Positions 35,441-46,881 of a stretch of DNA of 64,000 bases are shown in pieces. The stretch comes from Liquidambar formosana (lineage: Eukaryota > Streptophyta > Magnoliopsida > Saxifragales > Altingiaceae). The stretch is from assembly GCA_039720395.1 (NCBI GenBank), contig CM077831.1:30977695-31041694 (forward strand), given 5' to 3'. Each line of letters opens with the position of its first letter. Positions within the stretch are counted from its first letter, which is position 1. A model generated the notes under the pieces. That model was not told the origin of the DNA. It did no database searches and saw only the letters and a program-made list of their open reading frames with translations. Both the position numbers and the translations under genes were made by a program.

Positions 35441-36912
35441 TTTCGTTTATCTGTTTTGACAAGAACCTTTGTTGTAGACATTGATATTCCTCGTGAAAGA
35501 GCAACATATAATTGTCCATGTGAGAATACATGTTCAGGCAGATACACGCCAACATTTGGTATTGTCTGACCCTGTGCTTTGTTTATGGTCATTGAGAAGC
35601 ATAACCGTATTGGGAACTGTTTCCTCCTGAATTGGAAAGGATAACCTTCATTCTCAGCCGGTGAGAGCGGTATTCTTGGCAGCAGCACTTGTTTCCCAGC
35701 ATGTTGGCCTGTTGTTATTTCAGCATGGATGACATTATTGCCAAAACTCTTGCAAACCATTCTTGTGCCATTACATAATCCGTTAGATGGGTCCAGATTT
35801 CTCAGAAGCATGATAGGACAGTTTTTCTTCAGAAATAACTTGTGTGGTGGAAGACCATTTGGCATCAATGAATTCAGAAATTCCTCTTGGTAGTAATTGT
35901 GTGTATCATCAACTGCTTCATCATAGCTGTAGTATGCTCTAGCATCCCCTAGGAACATTGTAATCAGCTTCTCGTTCAGGTTGTCGACATGTTCATTGGT
36001 TGTCGCGAGAATGGCACGTGTGGTCAGGTATTCAGATGAGGTTGCATTTCTCTCTAAATCCGGGAAGATGCTTTGGAGTAGATTGCTTTCAAATATTTCA
36101 TCATTCTCATATTTAATAACCACTTCATCTGGAAGGTGGATCATATCATCATTGTCTGTCGATTCATCTCCGTTCCCAACTCGAAGGAGGAAATCGCTGA
36201 AATTTGGATCTACCCTCGCTCTTATATTTGTTGTCAAGCTTAGCTTTTCGATGTTATTCCAAAGGTATGATCTCACCAAACTTGCACTGACAGTTTCTGC
36301 CCTTGTACCCTTTGGAACAACAGGTAGCACTTGTCGGAAATCACCTCCGAAAACGATAACCTTGCCTCCAAAAGATTCCTGGCAGTTCATTATGTCCTTC
36401 AAACTCCTGTCTAAGGTCTCAACAGCAAATCTCTTCGCCATAGGTGCTTCATCCCAGATAATAAGCTTTGCCCTACGTATCAATTCGGCAGTTCCGCTTT
36501 GTTTAGACATATTACATAAGGTTGTCTCATTGGCAAGGATCGGTATCTTAAAACGCGAGTGAGCCGTTCGACCCCCGGGCATTATCGAAGCTGATACACC
36601 TGACGTCGCTGTCGCAAGTGCTATCATACCCCTCCTTCTTACTTCGGCCAGCAAAGCACGATAGAGATACGTTTTCCCTGTTCCTCCTGGACCGTCAACG
36701 AAGAATACGCCAGATCCTCCTGAAATGACTCTATCCAGTATAGTTTCATATGCAGTCTTTTGCTCTGGGTTCAACGTCAGTGAAGCAGAATAATCTTCTT
36801 TAGGAATTTCCACTGCCATTTCATCGTCGATTTCTCTGGAACGCTGATACCTAGATCCAGTTGTGTTGGTAGGTTCAGAAGGCAAGTCGTAGTCCTTGAT
36901 GCATTTTCCCAT
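35416..36912 (-). CDS. Helitron PIF1-type helicase portion (498 aa)
   Basis: 5'-3' DNA helicase of the PIF1/RecD-like superfamily 1B, the C-terminal half of a normal RepHel protein. Visible motifs: Walker A GPGGTGKTYLYRALL (about residue 75), Walker B / DEAP box LIIWDEAPM (about 151), GGDFRQVLPVV (about 190), LTTNIRAR, and the C-terminal INKAQGQT...YVALSRG. The first residues (MGKCIKDYDLP) are internal helicase sequence in intact elements, so the ATG is fortuitous. Upstream the sequence jumps to the RepHel N-terminus out of frame. The last residues run directly into RPA sequence in another frame, which suggests a second deletion. The helicase frame itself has no stop. Confidence 0.88.
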   Translation of the reverse strand: MGKCIKDYDLPSEPTNTTGSRYQRSREIDDEMAVEIPKEDYSASLTLNPEQKTAYETILDRVISGGSGVFFVDGPGGTGKTYLYRALLAEVRRRGMIALATATSGVSASIMPGGRTAHSRFKIPILANETTLCNMSKQSGTAELIRRAKLIIWDEAPMAKRFAVETLDRSLKDIMNCQESFGGKVIVFGGDFRQVLPVVPKGTRAETVSASLVRSYLWNNIEKLSLTTNIRARVDPNFSDFLLRVGNGDESTDNDDMIHLPDEVVIKYENDEIFESNLLQSIFPDLERNATSSEYLTTRAILATTNEHVDNLNEKLITMFLGDARAYYSYDEAVDDTHNYYQEEFLNSLMPNGLPPHKLFLKKNCPIMLLRNLDPSNGLCNGTRMVCKSFGNNVIHAEITTGQHAGKQVLLPRIPLSPAENEGYPFQFRRKQFPIRLCFSMTINKAQGQTIPNVGVYLPEHVFSHGQLYVALSRGISMSTTKVLVKTDKRKNENCHFQ

Positions 36913-38032
36913 GACAGCCGAAATAATGTCTCACTCTATGTCTGTTGCCGGAGTGTGGATGAACTATAATTTCCCTTTCTAGTGGTACATTAGGATTATT
37001 TCCTTCAATCCAGATGGCAGCAACTTGGTCTGCTGATGGAGCATTATAAACTCGTTGATCTAGTTTGACATCCTTTGTAATACTAATTTTAAAATTATCT
37101 AACGAAGGGAAGTCTTTCAGTCTACGCAAGAATTGAGCATATGGATTCCCTTCAAGAACTATAATTAGTTTCTCAACAATCCTTTCATTCAAATGGGCCT
37201 CTTGTATTACTCTCATTCTATTATGGAGTTCATTATCAGTATCATAGAAGTACAGTTGAAAGTAACGCGGGACATTTTGTTCAGGCACCAATGATGGAAG
37301 ATCATGATACATTTGCCCTTGCGCACGAAATGTATAGACACCTTGTCTTGCTGTTGCAAGCTCTTTATCTAGATGAACTCCAAGCAATGTGAATGAGAAG
37401 ATGCTATTGTAAGCTCGTATATTTCTTCGAAATTCTATAGATTCTTCAGAGCTTGATGTAAATAAGTCTTCTAACTCTTCGGGTACATCGACCATGGCCA
37501 ATTTTATTTTACCGTTGTCACAGCAAAAAGTCGGTGGTTCATACTCGAATTTCTCCGCTCCACAATGGAGACAATTGCGAGGTTTCTTTAACACATGCAG
37601 ATCAGAACATACTGGTTCGTATATTGTTCGTCCTATAAAAAGGTATTACATATTATTAGCTCACTAACAAAGGTATTATTTTTGTTCAGATTTTTTAATT
37701 TTTAAAATTTGTAAAATTTAATACCAACCTTGGGATTCATATAAGTTTAATTGAGCTCTAAGCAACCAATCAATTCTTTGTCTCCTATTTCCCGTTTCTG
37801 CAGTATTGGTACTCTTTCTTCTCTTTTCTCCCACTCTTTCAATGTATTGTTCTCTTTCATCAGTAGTTAATTGTGCATATTTGTTGATTTGTTCAGCAAT
37901 TTGAGTGGTTATAATTTCATCTGAAATTGACATATATTGTTTCATTAAATGTAAAACTTTAATTAAAATTTTTAATATGTAATTAAAATTTTACTAATAT
38001 TGTACAGAGTTCAAACCTTCAAGAGATGCCAT
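36905..38032 (-). pseudogene. N-terminal part of Helitron RepHel gene, truncated before the HUH domain
   Basis: Three minus-strand exons can be joined: 38017-38032 (ATG, MASLE), 37729-37920 (DEIITTQIAEQINKYAQL onward) and 37632 to about 36908 (RTIYEPVCSDLHVLKKPRNC, a CxxC pair, then NIRAYNSIFSFTLLGVHLDK and VYNAPSADQVAAIWIEGN up to HRVRHYFGCHG). Splice sites are canonical and phases match. In intact Helitrons this is followed by the Helitron-like N domain and the HUH Rep motif. Here the sequence switches after HYFGCHG to mid-helicase sequence in a different frame, ending in a stop at 36875. The product would lack all catalytic residues of Rep. Confidence 0.85.
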
Positions 38033-38039
38033 TTTTAAA

Positions 38040-40080
38040 GATACGATTGTGCTTCCCTCAAAAAAATATGATAAAGCTATTTCCTGTTTATTTTACTATA
38101 CAATATCAATAACATGTTGCATATAAAAAATAAATATATGCTCATCTACAAATGGGCAAAATATCATTAACATATTGCATATAAAAAGATTATGATCTAC
38201 ATTAAAATATTTTGGAAGAAATAACATACCTCGATACTATGAACAGCGTTTTGAAAGCAATCCAAAAATTCAATTCATTTTGCGATATAAATATATAAAG
38301 AGAAAGAGTAAAAAGATAGGCAAATCGTAACAATTTTATATTGCAATAATCCTATTACGTAACAATATGCCAAAAAAAAAAAATTGCCATCTACAAATAG
38401 GAAAAATATCAATAGCGTATCAATAGCCTTCATTGCATATAAAAAAATGCTCATCTACATTAAAATATTTTGGAAGAAATAACGTACCTCGATACCTTGA
38501 ACAGCTTTTTGAATAGAATCAAAAAATTCAATTCATTTCCGAATAGAAATATGAACACAAAAGTAAAAAAAAATAGGAAAATCATAACAGTCATATATTG
38601 CATTAAACCTATATTGCATTATTAATCTTATGTAACAGTATGCATTTAAAAGAATTATCAATCTTATGTAACAATATGCATTTAAAATAACAAAATTCAA
38701 TTGACAAATAATACTATTTTAATGTAAAATGATGCTAAATATTTAACATACCTCACTATATATTATGAACGACCGTTTGAAAGCACTGCAAAAATAAAAG
38801 ACTATTATTAAATACAAAAAACTATTTGTTCAGTTTGTCTCATAAGGCAACATAAAAAAATATCTCTCTTTCTCTCTTTTCTCTCTCTCTCTTTGTTTCT
38901 CACACACAGACGCGCACACACACACGTGAACCAAATAAAAAAAATCTCTCAAATTTTATTACACACGCGTGCGCACATACGCACGCAGTTTAACAACTTC
39001 AACCAGACCAAAAATAAAATTAAAGATATAATGATATCTATAAGTTGATCAATAAAATTTTTAAATTTTAAACAATAATTCTAATGTCTTGCTAATTGCT
39101 GTACGCCTGTACCTGTATACATACTAACTTATATCAATACGTGCTTATGAGAATATTACCGTGTATATATATATATACATACTAACTATAGCACTTTTTT
39201 ATTTTTATTTTTATTTATTTTTTATTTTTTATAATCAAAATTGCCACAAAAAAGAAAAAAAGAAAAAAAAAAGTAAAAAAGTCCTACTTCAAATAGGGCT
39301 TAATTAGTAACTTGCTTTTTAATTAAATCTTGTTTGATGGATCCATGGCTAGTGTCAATATATACATTATTATATAACTTTATATTTCACAGTTTTACTT
39401 TATTATATATATATATATATATATATATGCACGTTTATGGTATTCTTTGCAACTTTGATGATGATCTTTGTATTTTAGCGAGTGTAAATATATGGTCATC
39501 TTGACTTTCTCAATCAATAGACACATCAACGGTTGGTGGATCAATTGTCCTCCATGAGGTGGAAACTAATGCTGACAATTGAAATCACAGGGTTGCTTTC
39601 TAAGGAAATAATAAAGAGAGCACCAAAAAAAATAATAATAATAAATAAGAGAAGAAAACAAAATCCCAACTTGCTTTGGTTCAAAATAACTTACTAAATA
39701 AAATTAAAGAAAATGTCGATAACAATAGAATACAAAAATAGGTTACTATTTCAATAAGAGTTTGTAATTGTACAAAATACCATTCATTACTGACCAATCC
39801 AAATCAAAAGAAACCTCTTTTATTTCTTTGCTACTAAGAAATCAAAGGAAATCTAATTAATCATTACAAGCTTAGATTGGTGTGTATACAACCTTCAAGA
39901 ACAAAGCCCATTTTGATAGTCAGGCACTTCCCCCCAAATCATTTTTGCCTCATACCTATTTGTCTAAAATACCCTTACAACCAATCACATCCTCTGCTCT
40001 GTTTGCTTTTTTAAAGAGCTGGACACACACGCACACAGTGGACAGTTTTTTTTAAACTCACACACACACACACAGATGCA
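38040..40080. other. Non-coding 5' region of the large Helitron
   Basis: No coding frame is recognised. Three imperfect repeats read on the minus strand as possible exon ends with GT donors (ending near 38230, 38487 and 38753), each followed by GTATGTTATTTCTTCC-like sequence. Stretches of (CA)n and (CT)n occur near 38875-38935. A fragment resembling the ends of the 174-bp MITE (AACTTATATCAATACGTGCTTA) lies near 39125. Confidence 0.45.
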
Positions 40081-40114
40081 CACACAAACACATAATAAAA
40101 AAAATCTGCGTTTC

Positions 40115-41420
40115 TCTCTTATCTCCCCCTCTCTCTCTCTCTCTCTCTATCAACCTCATTTCTCACACACGCACACACTCATCTCCACTCTATTCTCTCT
40201 CTCTCTCTCTCTTCATTTTTACAGATTTTTGTTTCTTTTTCTGATCCATTCTCTTTTAGTTTCAGTTTTTTTTTTCACGGTATAATTTTCTTTTTTTTAG
40301 ATCTGTTCTCTCTCTCTCTCTCTCTCTACCTCATCTCCTTTCTCTCCATCTCTCTTTGTTTCAGTTTTTGTTGTCTCAATTTTTTTTTTCACCGATCTAT
40401 GTTTGGATTGAAATAATGAGTTTGTTTTGTATTATTTTTTTTTCTTTTCTCCACTGATTTTTGTGGGACGGTATAATTTTTTTTTTTTTTTCAGATCTAT
40501 TCTCTCTCTCTCTCTCTACCTCATCTCATTTCTCTCCGTCTCTCTTTGTTTCAGTTTTTGTTGTCTTAATTTTTTTTTTCACCAATCTATGTGTTTGGAT
40601 CGAAATAATGAGTTTGTTTTGTATTTTTTTTTTCTTTTCTCCACTGATTTTTCTGGGTTTTTTCTCTCACTTTCTTTCACTTTTTTAGATTTCTATTTTT
40701 TTTATTCACTCATAAGTATTTGGATGTGAGTTTGTTTTTTTTTTTTTTTTTCCAGATATAGTGTTTTAGTTTTAATTTCTTTTAGTTTCATTTTTTTTTC
40801 TCAGATCTATTCTCTCTCTCTCTTTCTCTCTACCTCATCTCCTTTCTCTCCGTCACTCATAAGTATTTGGATGTGAGTTTGTTTGTTTTTTTTTTTTTTT
40901 TTTTTTTTTTTTCTAGATATATTGTGTTTTAGTTTTAATTTCTTTTAGTTTCAGTTTTTTTTTTTTTTTTTTTTTTTCGCGGTATAATTTTCTTTTCTCC
41001 ACTGATTTTTCTGGGTTTTTTCTCTCACTTTCTTTCACTTTTTTAGATTTCTATTTTTTTTATTCACTCATAAGTATTTGGATGTGAGTTTTTTTTTTTT
41101 TTTTTCCAGATATAGTGTTTTAGTTTTAATTTCTTTTAGTTTCATTTTTTTTCCTCAGATCTATTCTCTCTCTCTCTCTATACCTCATCTCCTTTCTCTC
41201 CGTCACTCATAAGTATTTGGATGTGAGTTTGTTTGTGTTTTTTTTTTTTTTTTTTTCAGATATATTGTGTTTTAGTTTTAATTTCTTTTAGTTTCAGTTT
41301 TTTTTTTTTTTTTTTTTTCACGGTATAATTTTTTTTTTCTCAGATCTATTCTCTCTCTCTCTCTCTCTCTCTCTACCTCATCTCCTTTCTCTCCGTCTCT
41401 CTTTGTTTCTCAGTTTTAGT
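40115..41420. repeat. Irregular tandem array of CT-rich repeats in the Helitron 5' region
   Basis: Five copies of an AGATCT(A/G)TTCTCTCTCTCT... block start near 40299, 40493, 40803, 41157 and 41342. Each is followed by ACCTCATCTC(C/A)TTTCTCTCC. They alternate with poly(T) runs and with ACTCATAAGTATTTGGATGT (near 40708, 40854, 41065, 41206). On the element's coding strand this is a (GA)n-rich array upstream of the RepHel start. Open frames here are low-complexity artefacts. Confidence 0.8.
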
Positions 41421-41610
41421 GTCTATTTTTTTTCACTAATGTATGTATTTTTTTTAAAAATAATCTATGTATTTTTTGTTTCTCAGTTTTTGTTTCGTAT
41501 GATTTTTCTTTTTTTAATTTTTAATTTTTAATTACAGTACCTATTATCATTATAAATTCATCCATCTAACTTATAAATTCATCAAAAATCAAACTTCTTG
41601 TCTAACAGTA

Positions 41611-41651
<41 letters not shown>

Positions 41652-43288
41652 GCAGTTTTCTAACAGTAGCATATATGTATTATAATTTGCAGAGCAAAAC
41701 TTACCAGAGAAGGGAGAAGTTGCTGTTAACCAGGGAAGGGAGAAGTTGCAGTCAATGGAAAAGGTGGAGAGAAGGTTGAAGCTTCTTGATGGAAAAGAAT
41801 GGAATTTACAGTAGGCTGTTTAATTGTTATATAGGAATATAGTTTCCTATTCTATTGATCTTGGAACCGTTCCCACAATTGTTAAACATAATTATTTTAC
41901 AATTATAGTTTCCCTATTCCTGGTATGTGTTATAGAATATAGTTTCCATATTCCTATTTTTTTAAAATTCTTACGTTTCCTTTGAATTCATTCATATTTG
42001 AGTTTTATATATTAAGGAAATTCTTCCGTTTCCTTTGAATACGTGTTTGTGTTTTATTGTTAAGGCATGTGTGTTTTAGAATATATATAGTTTTGTGTTA
42101 AGGTATGTGTGTTTTCAAAGTCTTTTAGAATTATAGTTTTCGTATTGCAATATTTTCTATTTATACAGAAGGGCGGGTAGTTGTGTATTTAAAAATTAAA
42201 ATGAGGGTATATTAATCAATCAAAAGTTTTTCTAACATTTGTCTTTTTATAGGTAGTATAGATATAATACATACCTGTGATGATAACCCAGATGGCAAAG
42301 AATCGTGGCTCAGGAATCATAGATCTTAAGTTCGCGTCTTCACTCCCTCACTATCGAATGCATGAACTTGCGAATGGTTTATGCATCATGGGGATTGGTT
42401 TAAGCCTAACGGTTTGAGATATCCCTTATTTGACAAAAATGTATTTGCACAATTTTTTAAGCGTTTTAATAGTTTTCTAAACAATTTGATATGTTAATAC
42501 ATATTCCGATGTGTCGTGTTTTCTTTTTTAATCATCATTACTTTTATTTGTCTTTCTTTCTGATTATAATTATTTATAATTTTATACGTTCAATTTTTGG
42601 GAGAGGAGATAAATAGACGTAAAAAAAACGAAGAAATATGGTATAGTTTACTAAGTTTGGGTTGAACATTGTATAATGTAGGTTTTCCGATTTTCTCACA
42701 TAAAAACAAAGAAATATGCAGTGTACATCAAATGTCAATATACTTATATCGTGTAAAAAAGAGCAGTGAAAACCAAAAAAGAAAAAAGTTAGAGAATTTA
42801 TCTTTTGGTGATCACTTCTCAACTTAATACCAAACATGAGACATTAGTAGTCTTTTTGAAGCATGTATACAATTAATTTGTAGCAAATTGGTAGAAAATA
42901 TTCCTTTTTTGGTATTAAGTTGGACATTGGTCATTGAACAGTAAGTTCTCCAAAAGTCAATAAAGGAGACTTTCTTTTTAGGAAAATTACTCTTTAGTGA
43001 ATCTTTCCTAACTTAATACGAAAAAAGGAAAACTGACAGTTATTCGCCGTAAGTATACAGTTAATTTGTAGCAAGTTTATAGATATTATCCTTTTTTTGG
43101 TATTAGATTAGAAAGAGGTCACTAAAAATGGTAATTTGTACATTTTTCTCTAACTGTTAACAGATTCATCATGTGATTTGTAAAATATATATATATATAT
43201 ATAAAATTAACATCTGGCATTAACAGGGAGTCATTCCTCCGTTTTATATATATATATATATCATATAGATTATATAGATATATAGATA

Positions 43289-43462
43289 CAGAACTGATCC
43301 CATCAGCACGTGTTGATATAAGTTACATCAACACTATGCATTGGGGGTTGTACCCCTTGCATTGATTCAATGTACTTCACATCCCACTAATGCATAAGGT
43401 ACAACTCTCAATGCAGGTTTTGATATAAGTTATATTAACACGTGCTTACCTGATCATCATCC
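43289..43462. mobile_element. 174-bp MITE, copy 3
   Basis: Same length and ends as copy 1 (CAGAACTGATCCCATCAG ... GATCATCATCC). Comparison with unit A, which has the empty site TATAGATATATAGATATAG, shows TATATAGATA on both sides here, a 10-bp target duplication. That size fits a Mutator-type element better than a TA-target element. Confidence 0.85.
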
Positions 43463-43611
43463 TATATAGATATAGATTTGCTTTCCCTCCCCTGTGACAT
43501 CATCATAGTGGACGTGATTCATTCTTTGGTACAACTGGCCGGACCCCATTCCTTTTGTTTTCTTTTAATAATTTGAGTGTCTCTGAAATCTTTCCTCGCC
43601 TTGGAAGTCCA

Positions 43612-43618
43612 TATAAAG
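43612..43618 (+). promoter_or_regulatory. TATA box of the unit B PGG gene
   Basis: TATAAAG lies 50 bp before the ATG in an upstream region conserved in all three units. Unit C keeps it. Unit A has TACAAAG instead. Confidence 0.55.
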
Positions 43619-43667
43619 AGGTGTTGGGAGGGCTATGCTGAGTAACCATTGCCTAAGAGAAAAAAAA

Positions 43668-44198
43668 ATGGGTGACGCGGCTGAAAATAATGAGAAGAAC
43701 TGGTTCAGATACTTCCGGTATCAGAGAGGCAGGGACTCGCCAAGCGACGCCCGCAATGTGCTGTTAGTGATTGCTGCTCTGATTGCCGCCGTGACATTTC
43801 AAGCCGGGGTGAACCCACCAGGGGGCGTTTGGCAAGACAATAGCCCTAAAAATGACCCCGATCCACATACTGCAGGGAGGGCGATTTATGCGTCTGATGG
43901 CACAGCCTTTTATGTGTTCTTGATTTCAAACACCCTGGCTCTGTCCACCTCCATGCTTGTCATCGGATCTCTCACGTGCGGGTTCCCATTCCATTCTGAA
44001 GTGTTGGTTGCCGCGGTTTCAATGGCGGTCACTTATGGCTCGGCCATTTTTGCGATTACGCCCCACGATACGCATTATCGGTACCTCTTGCTTGCGGGTT
44101 TTGGGCCTTTAATCTTACGATGTTTGATTCAGATGTTTAGGAAGTGTAGAATTAAAGTGAAAGAATTTATGTCACCACCGGCCGCTCTTGCGGCTTAG
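43668..44198 (+). CDS. PGG-domain membrane protein without ankyrin repeats, unit B
   Basis: 176 residues, near-identical to the unit A protein, with PPGG intact and four hydrophobic segments. Differences from A include FRYQRGR for FRYERGR, LTCGFPFHSE for LTYRFPFHFE, and LLLAGFGPLILR for VLLAGALPFIAR in the fourth membrane segment. An in-frame upstream ATG at 43635 (ATGCTGAGTAACC; ACG in A) would add 11 residues, but the conserved start MGDAAENNEK is preferred. A consensus TATAAAG lies 50 bp upstream, so this copy looks the best equipped for expression of the three. Confidence 0.87.
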   Translation: MGDAAENNEKNWFRYFRYQRGRDSPSDARNVLLVIAALIAAVTFQAGVNPPGGVWQDNSPKNDPDPHTAGRAIYASDGTAFYVFLISNTLALSTSMLVIGSLTCGFPFHSEVLVAAVSMAVTYGSAIFAITPHDTHYRYLLLAGFGPLILRCLIQMFRKCRIKVKEFMSPPAALAA

Positions 44199-44718
44199 AA
44201 GTGGTGCCTAGATGATGGGGTTAATTGCTAGGTTTTGGGTGCAAATGAACTAAAAGCTGAAACTGGGATGCCACTATGCCAGCTACTTCCTAGTTTCCAA
44301 GTGTTGCATGGTGTGTTTATTTCAAAACGCAAAAATCAAGTTGGGTACTTTTTGTTTCCCTTCTTTGCTTCCCTCTCATTCTATATATGTTCAAGGTTTT
44401 TTTTTTTTTTTTTTTTTTCTTACTATAAAACTTTCCTTGAGGTTTTAAGAGGTCCTCATCCGGTCACCCCTTGTTTTGGTAAAGTAAAACATGCGCAGAC
44501 TAACACAAGACAACAATATTAAAGTACGAAACACTTCAATAATCTCTCCCCCACCCTCCAAAAAAAAAAAACCTCCAATAATAATAAGAAAAAAAACCTT
44601 CAATAGAAATTTGAATTGCTCTCGTTAAAGTAGCTCACAAAGGTTTACAAATGTTGATTGATTTAGGATTCCATTGGGTGTTCAAAAGAGAGTCCAACAA
44701 CTATAATAAATTTTTGTA

Positions 44719-45009
44719 CTCTTTCCATCCTAATTTGTTTCCTTATATTTTTTATTTTGGGATGTCCCAAAATATTGGGTCATTTTTTAAAGTCAAAACA
44801 TTTAATTATTGTTTTTCTTCCCAAAGGAGTCTTTACAATATTTAACATGCATATAATTATATCAACTATTACATCAAGTAATATTCTCTAACAAAAGGCA
44901 AAATAAGAAAGTAAATTAAATTAAATTAATGACATGAGAACACTTTAAATGTATTATTTAAATATTTGTGTTTGATCAAATAGAGGCAAACAAATTGGGA
45001 TGGAGGGAG
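44719..45009. mobile_element. Stowaway-like MITE, unit B
   Basis: Orthologous to 20268-20570. Ends are CTCTTTCCATCC and GGGATGGAGGGAG, with TA before the left end. Slightly shorter through a small internal deletion. Confidence 0.75.
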
Positions 45010-46039
45010 TTGTATTTAAGATACAACTCTAATAAAATTCATATCATCAAAGGCAGTCAATCACATGCATGTATGGTGAAAGTATCGACATAAAAGATTT
45101 ACATGTAAGAACATCTCTAATCATGTGAGACATTTAGGTGATGTTAAAATAATTTTTACATTGTTACAGCACAAAAATATATTGTTACGATAAAAATATA
45201 TCACATGAAAAAAATTGCCTCAAGTCATTTTTTTGTTCTCCCCGCCTACACCTCCGACCGTTTCTTACAAGATAGGCAGATTTGCCTCAAGTCATTCCTC
45301 GAAATAGATTTACCTCAAACTATTCCTTAAAGCAAGTTTGCTTCAATGCTCAAAAGCAATCATTTTACATTAAGTGGCAGACCAAAAAGGGTGAACACTT
45401 TACTCCGTACCTTTAAATTAGCACACCAAAATTCTGTCGTCTAGCTTTTGCATTCTGCTTTAAGTGGCGCCCACAATCATCTAACCAATAGCTATCACAG
45501 GGGCCCGTTAGTAGGAGAATAATGGTGTTGCTTTTGTTTTTTTCATCCTTAAATAATGGTGTTGCTGGGGCAGGCCAATAACAAGACGTCAAGAAGACCC
45601 ATTGATTCTCGACGGGGTGAACAGATTTGTATCAATTTTTTGTCAATTAAATTAAATTATATGACCCAGAATTCTGACCATATTTGTTTGGATGGAATGG
45701 AATGGGTAAGAATTAAATCTGATTCCATATTTAAATTAGTTTGCAATATAATGAAATTTGAAATAAACATTAGAGAACGAATATTATTGTCTCATTATTT
45801 TTATTTAATTTCATTCCTATTTAATTATCTCATTCAAACATATTGTTGGAAATGAATTGGAATGTGATTCTATTCCACCTATTCCATTTTAACCAAACAA
45901 ACGTGGAATTATTTTCATGAGAGCATTGGTCACAAGTGCATATATATCGCATCTTAAACCTGTAAAATCGAAATTGGCTATTCAATTTGGCTACTTTCAA
46001 TAACCCCAGGCCATTATAAGAGATTCACAAATCACAATG

Positions 46040-46881
46040 TGTTCGCACAAAAAGTGGTATTATGAGGCCGATGGATTTTGCGCGGGCGTGCCAGGGTATG
46101 TCTCAACCCAAATGAGTGTGTGCGATCACAACCCCTCACGAATTGTGATTGAAATGTCAAGCGATTGTATGAGAGAAAGAGGTGATTCCCTCCAAGGTCC
46201 AGGTGTGAATGACAAAAAGAACCAAAAGAACTTGTAAGCATTGAACTGAAATGAACTGAGTTGAAATTACATTACCAAACATAGTCTAAAAATGCAAATT
46301 CCCAAGTGCTTGAACTCAAACTCGGATCGAAAAGCAATTACACGAAATTGAAAAGAGATTGTTTGTTGGAAAAGTGTGAAAGCTAAACTAAATTAATCTA
46401 CTCCTAGAGATAAAGGATCCTGAGAAGGATTGATGGTTGAGGAACCTCTGCTTCATCTTCATTTCTGAAATTTATAGACAACAGCCAATTCCAACTGACT
46501 GGAAGTTACTGGTGATTTCCTCTGGCCTAGAAAAATAACTGCCTTCTCTCAACCGATTGGAAGTTATAAATGAGGCCATGACCTTCAACTGCTGTTGCAA
46601 TTGCTCCACTTTTGCAGAAAACCAGCCCCTATCTCCCCACGATCAAGCCTGTTTCTTGGCACGATTGTAACTTCTTTGAACTCCACTTTTGGTCCCATGA
46701 TGCAACAACTACCCATGATGCTTCATGCCCCACTTTCCCTTGTTTTTTTCTCCACGTTTTGTAACCTCCTTGTGCAGCAACAGGTGCAAGAATTTGCATT
46801 CTGCCACATGGATTCATGTTATTGGTTAAAACCTCCAACCAATGAGCTCCTCCTGCCAAAAATTCAAAATTGGTGGAAACA
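46040..46881. mobile_element. Solo LTR at the ankyrin start codon, unit B
   Basis: 842 bp, orthologous to the unit A copy, with the same CAATG target duplication at 46035-46039 and 46882-46886. Same length and nearly the same sequence, so the insertion predates the A/B duplication. Confidence 0.88.

Larger units (their letters stand above)
33379..42262 (-). mobile_element. 8,884-bp Helitron, Rep-deleted derivative
   Basis: On the minus strand the element starts TCTATACTACCTATAAAAAG at 42262 and ends ...GCACGTGTGCACCAACTAG at 33379. An 8-bp stem (ACACGTGC-GTT-GCATGTGT on the plus strand, one G-U pair) lies just inside CTAG. It is inserted between A (33378) and T (42263), as expected for Helitrons. 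It encodes the N-terminal part of the RepHel protein, a PIF1-type helicase and an RPA-like gene, all on the minus strand, but the HUH endonuclease (Rep) domain is missing. It is therefore non-autonomous and would depend on Rep supplied elsewhere. About 4 kb between the genes and the 5' end are repeat-rich and non-coding. Confidence 0.92.
33300..43476 (-). mobile_element. Small Helitron, unit B copy 2, split by the 8.9-kb Helitron
   Basis: The worn 3' end CTGGTTTATAACC lies at 33300. The body resumes after 42262 at TATAATACATACCTGTGATG and runs to TATAGA|TTTGC near 43476. The interruption is the large Helitron at 33379-42262. A 174-bp MITE (43289-43462) sits near the 5' end. Confidence 0.7.

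Noticed and set aside
35981..36562. 193-residue plus-strand frame opposite the helicase
   Set aside because: Antisense shadow of the PIF1 helicase coding sequence; the helicase motifs are clear on the minus strand.
40076..40729. Phe/Ser/Leu-rich frames in the Helitron CT array
   Set aside because: Translations of (CT)n and poly(T) repeats, not proteins.
43635..43667. Upstream ATG adding 11 residues to the unit B PGG protein
   Set aside because: The ATG is ACG in unit A and the added residues are not conserved; the ATG of MGDAAENNEK is shared and better supported.
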